Shown here: in pieces, positions 62,305 to 64,000 of the stretch
How positions within the stretch are numbered: position 1 is the first letter of the stretch
How the letters are laid out: each line of letters starts with the position of its first letter
From: Nodosilinea nodulosa PCC 7104
GTDB lineage: Bacteria; Cyanobacteriota; Cyanobacteriia; Phormidesmidales; Phormidesmidaceae
Length of the DNA: 64,000 nt
Direction of reading: 5' to 3'
Assembly (NCBI RefSeq): GCF_000309385.1
Contig: NZ_JH976537.1
Span: 4,203,984 to 4,267,983, forward strand
Program-made: the position numbers and the translations under genes
Notes under the pieces: model-generated
The model's input: the letters and a program-made list of their open reading frames with translations, nothing else
What the model was told of the DNA's origin: nothing
Database searches by the model: none

Positions 62305-62955
62305 CTACTCGCCCACCACCAGGCCGTCTTCGGTCGAGTCTGCGGCGGTTAGATTGGGCAGCGGGCGATAGGTGTAGTTCTGGCTGGCAGAACTGCGGGG
62401 CAGCTTTCTGATGTCGTCTTTGACCCCTTCCAGGTCGATGTAGCGGTCGGCCACATTAATTAAGCTGTCGCTGGTCATCGATCGCAGGCTCACCACCTCA
62501 ACCCGCGCCCCCCGATAGCTGGCGGCATCGGCGGCATAGGCCAGGTCGCCATCGCCGCTGACCAGCACGGCGGTGTCGTAGTAATTGACCAGAGCGACCA
62601 GGTCTACGGCGATCTCCACATCCAGGTTAGCTTTCTTAGAGCCGTCGGGCAGCTGCACCAAATCCTTGGCAATCACCCGGTAGCCGTTGCGCCGCATCCA
62701 CAACAGAAAGCCCTGCTGCTTTTCGTTGGTGCGATCTACCCCGGTGTAGAAAAATGACCGAAACAGCCGCGACCCGGCGGTAAGCTTGCACAGCAGCTTG
62801 GTGTAGTCAATCTCGATGCCTAGCTGTAGCGCTGCGTAGAACAGGTTAGAGCCGTCGATAAAAATGGCCACCCGACCCCGGTTGTCGAGCACCTGCTCGG
62901 GGGTAAATATGGCATCGTCGCTCAAAAGGGAGTGGTTATGGTGAGTGTCTAACAT
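62305..62955 (-). CDS. NYN/LabA-like PIN-fold protein
   Basis: This 216-residue protein has a NYN (DUF88/LabA) nuclease-like domain: VAIFIDGSNLFYAALQLG, VEIAVDLVALVNYYDTAVLVSGDGDLAYAADAA (in pieces), GARVEVVSLRSMTSDSL. The acidic residues D (FIDGSN), D (LDVEIAVD) and D-D (SGDGDL) form the metal site, so RNase activity is plausible. LabA of Synechococcus affects circadian gene expression. The ATG at 62955 lies 69 bp downstream of metG and upstream of lptC. Confidence 0.88.
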   Translation of the reverse strand: MLDTHHNHSLLSDDAIFTPEQVLDNRGRVAIFIDGSNLFYAALQLGIEIDYTKLLCKLTAGSRLFRSFFYTGVDRTNEKQQGFLLWMRRNGYRVIAKDLVQLPDGSKKANLDVEIAVDLVALVNYYDTAVLVSGDGDLAYAADAASYRGARVEVVSLRSMTSDSLINVADRYIDLEGVKDDIRKLPRSSASQNYTYRPLPNLTAADSTEDGLVVGE

Positions 62956-63024
62956 AATTTTGATATGGGGTTGCGTAGGGTTTTAAAGGGGTTTGAAACG
63001 AAGGTAGCAAGAGCGCTTGGGGGC

Positions 63025-64000
63025 CTAGGGGCTGGCCTCAGGTTCGGGCAGTTCCAGCCGCTGAAATACGGGCGCGGCCTCCCCGAGGGGCTGGGTGGGG
63101 GGCAGATGGCCCCAGGCGGCGTGGTCGGCGTAGCTGAGCGTCTGCCCCAGGGTCTTGTCGTTAAAATCGACCCCAAAGCCCAGCTGGGCGTAAATCTGAT
63201 TGCTAATGCCGGGAATCACAGGCGCCAGCAGGTAAGCGGCCTGACGCACCGACTCTAGCACGGCGTACAAAACGGCCTCGGTCTCGGCCTGCTTGCCCTG
63301 TTTGTAGAGACTCCAGGGAGCCTGATCGTCCAGGAACTTGTTGCTGGCCTGCACCAGGGCCAGGGTGGCGGTGCAGGCCTGGCTAAAGGCCAGGCGGCTG
63401 TAAGCCTCAGTGACGGTCTCGGGCAGCGCCGCCCCGATCGCCCGCAGGGGATGATCTGCCGCGATCGCCTGGGGATCGATATCGGGCACTCTGCCGTCGC
63501 AGTAGCGAGCCGCCATCTTCAGGGTGCGGTTGAGCAGGTTGCCCAGATCGTTGGCCAAATCGGCGTTGAGCACGTTGATAAAGCGGGTTTCGTTGAAGTC
63601 GCCGTCTTTGCCAAACTCAATTTCGCGCAAAAAATAGTAGCGCACCGCATCGGCGCCGTAGGTTTCGACCAGGGCTACCGGGTCTAAGGTGTTGCCCTGG
63701 CTCTTGCCCATTTTTTGGCCGTCCTTAGTCAAAAAGCCGTGGCCGTACACCCGCCTGGGCAGCGGCAGCTCCGCCGACATCAGCATGGCGGGCCAGTACA
63801 CCGCATGAAAGCGCAGAATATCCTTGCCAATCAGGTGGGTGTGAATGGGCCACCAGTGGGCGATCGCTTTTTCCAGACTGGGGGGATCGTCGGGGTCTTG
63901 CAGGGCGGTGATATAGCCCAAAAGGGCGTCAAACCATACGTAGAGGGTGTGCCCCGGATCGGTGGGCACCGCAAACCCCCAGTCGAGGTTGATGCGTGAG
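63025..64000 (-). CDS. metG: methionyl-tRNA synthetase, C-terminal part
   Basis: The window ends inside this gene; the N-terminal HIGH motif is beyond 64000. The visible 324 residues start SRINLDWGFAVPTDPGHTLYVW. They contain FHAVYWPAMLMSAELPLPR, the KMSKS variant DGQKMGKSQGNTLDPV and the helical anticodon domain. The protein ends PEPEASP without the EMAP/Trbp111 tRNA-binding domain, so it is the short bacterial form. It heads the metG-NYN-lptC series. Confidence 0.95.
   Translation of the reverse strand, partial: SRINLDWGFAVPTDPGHTLYVWFDALLGYITALQDPDDPPSLEKAIAHWWPIHTHLIGKDILRFHAVYWPAMLMSAELPLPRRVYGHGFLTKDGQKMGKSQGNTLDPVALVETYGADAVRYYFLREIEFGKDGDFNETRFINVLNADLANDLGNLLNRTLKMAARYCDGRVPDIDPQAIAADHPLRAIGAALPETVTEAYSRLAFSQACTATLALVQASNKFLDDQAPWSLYKQGKQAETEAVLYAVLESVRQAAYLLAPVIPGISNQIYAQLGFGVDFNDKTLGQTLSYADHAAWGHLPPTQPLGEAAPVFQRLELPEPEASP

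Noticed and set aside
1-64000. Frequent GCGATCGC sites considered as a special repeat or origin
   Set aside because: This is the HIP1 octamer, dispersed in coding and intergenic DNA of many cyanobacteria.

Overview
The window is chromosomal DNA of a cyanobacterium. The evidence is a chlorophyll synthase (chlG), a CpcS-type phycobilin lyase, a high-light-inducible protein, PetP-like and Psb35-like small proteins, Ycf49 (DUF2499)/DUF3593, an EbsA-like pilus protein, and very many copies of the HIP1 octamer GCGATCGC. The high G+C content and the best-recognised proteins suggest a filamentous non-heterocystous lineage (Leptolyngbya/Nodosilinea-like). That placement is an inference and was not tested.

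Layout. 1-1.3 kb: the 3' part of a frameshifted IS1634-like transposase cut by the window edge. 1.5-10.8 kb: mostly minus-strand housekeeping and conserved cyanobacterial genes (DUF4346, a tandem-domain nucleotide cyclase, a DUF482 acetyltransferase, a RibD-type reductase, YraN, YajQ, MAPEG, a DprA-like protein, a DRTGG/BioD-like protein, EbsA). 11-17.4 kb: a family 2 glycosyltransferase, YciI, smpB, convergent herA, a GAF histidine kinase and an SRPBCC protein. 17.4-19.8 kb: a LysR regulator divergent from a DJ-1/F420-type two-gene operon, with a palindromic operator over the lysR start codon. 20-26.8 kb: a methyltransferase, a 7TM-HD (PgpH-like) c-di-AMP phosphodiesterase, a peptidoglycan-binding protein and hisF. 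27-32.8 kb: petP, an ArsA/Get3-like protein without the P-loop lysine, chlG, PBP1A and Psb35. 32.9-34.2 kb: a decayed transposase, followed by a short hlip gene. 34.6-41 kb: small conserved proteins, upp, YggT and lysS. 41-46.9 kb: an HTH-GrpE-like fusion with a membrane beta-domain protein, NfeD-like, DUF4278, a bilin lyase, hemE and a PD-(D/E)XK nuclease. 47-51.5 kb: a Nat-II/Aap-type amino-acid ABC transporter operon. 52-64 kb: comF, a PEP-synthase-like protein, glutathione peroxidase, csaB, Ycf49/DUF3593, glutathione reductase, TenA, then metG, a NYN-domain gene and lptC in series.

Several genes share themes: tetrapyrrole and photosynthesis (chlG, hemE, bilin lyase, hlip, petP, psb35), cell envelope (PBP1A, csaB, lptC, DUF482, glycosyltransferase), glutathione redox (gpx, gor), and pili/DNA uptake (ebsA, dprA-like, comF). 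There are no rRNA genes, complete tRNA genes or CRISPR arrays.

The most notable non-gene signal is a family of three roughly 100-120 bp elements (40656, 56009, 58598), each just 3' of a plus-strand gene. They have TATA-ended imperfect terminal inverted repeats around a near-perfect central palindrome and look like a MITE family. I did not find a convincing new multi-gene defence or metabolic system. The best protein-level oddities are the HTH-GrpE-like fusion, the cyclase with two complementary half-sites, the lysine-less ArsA-like ATPase and the PEP-synthase-like protein with an eroded ATP-binding half.
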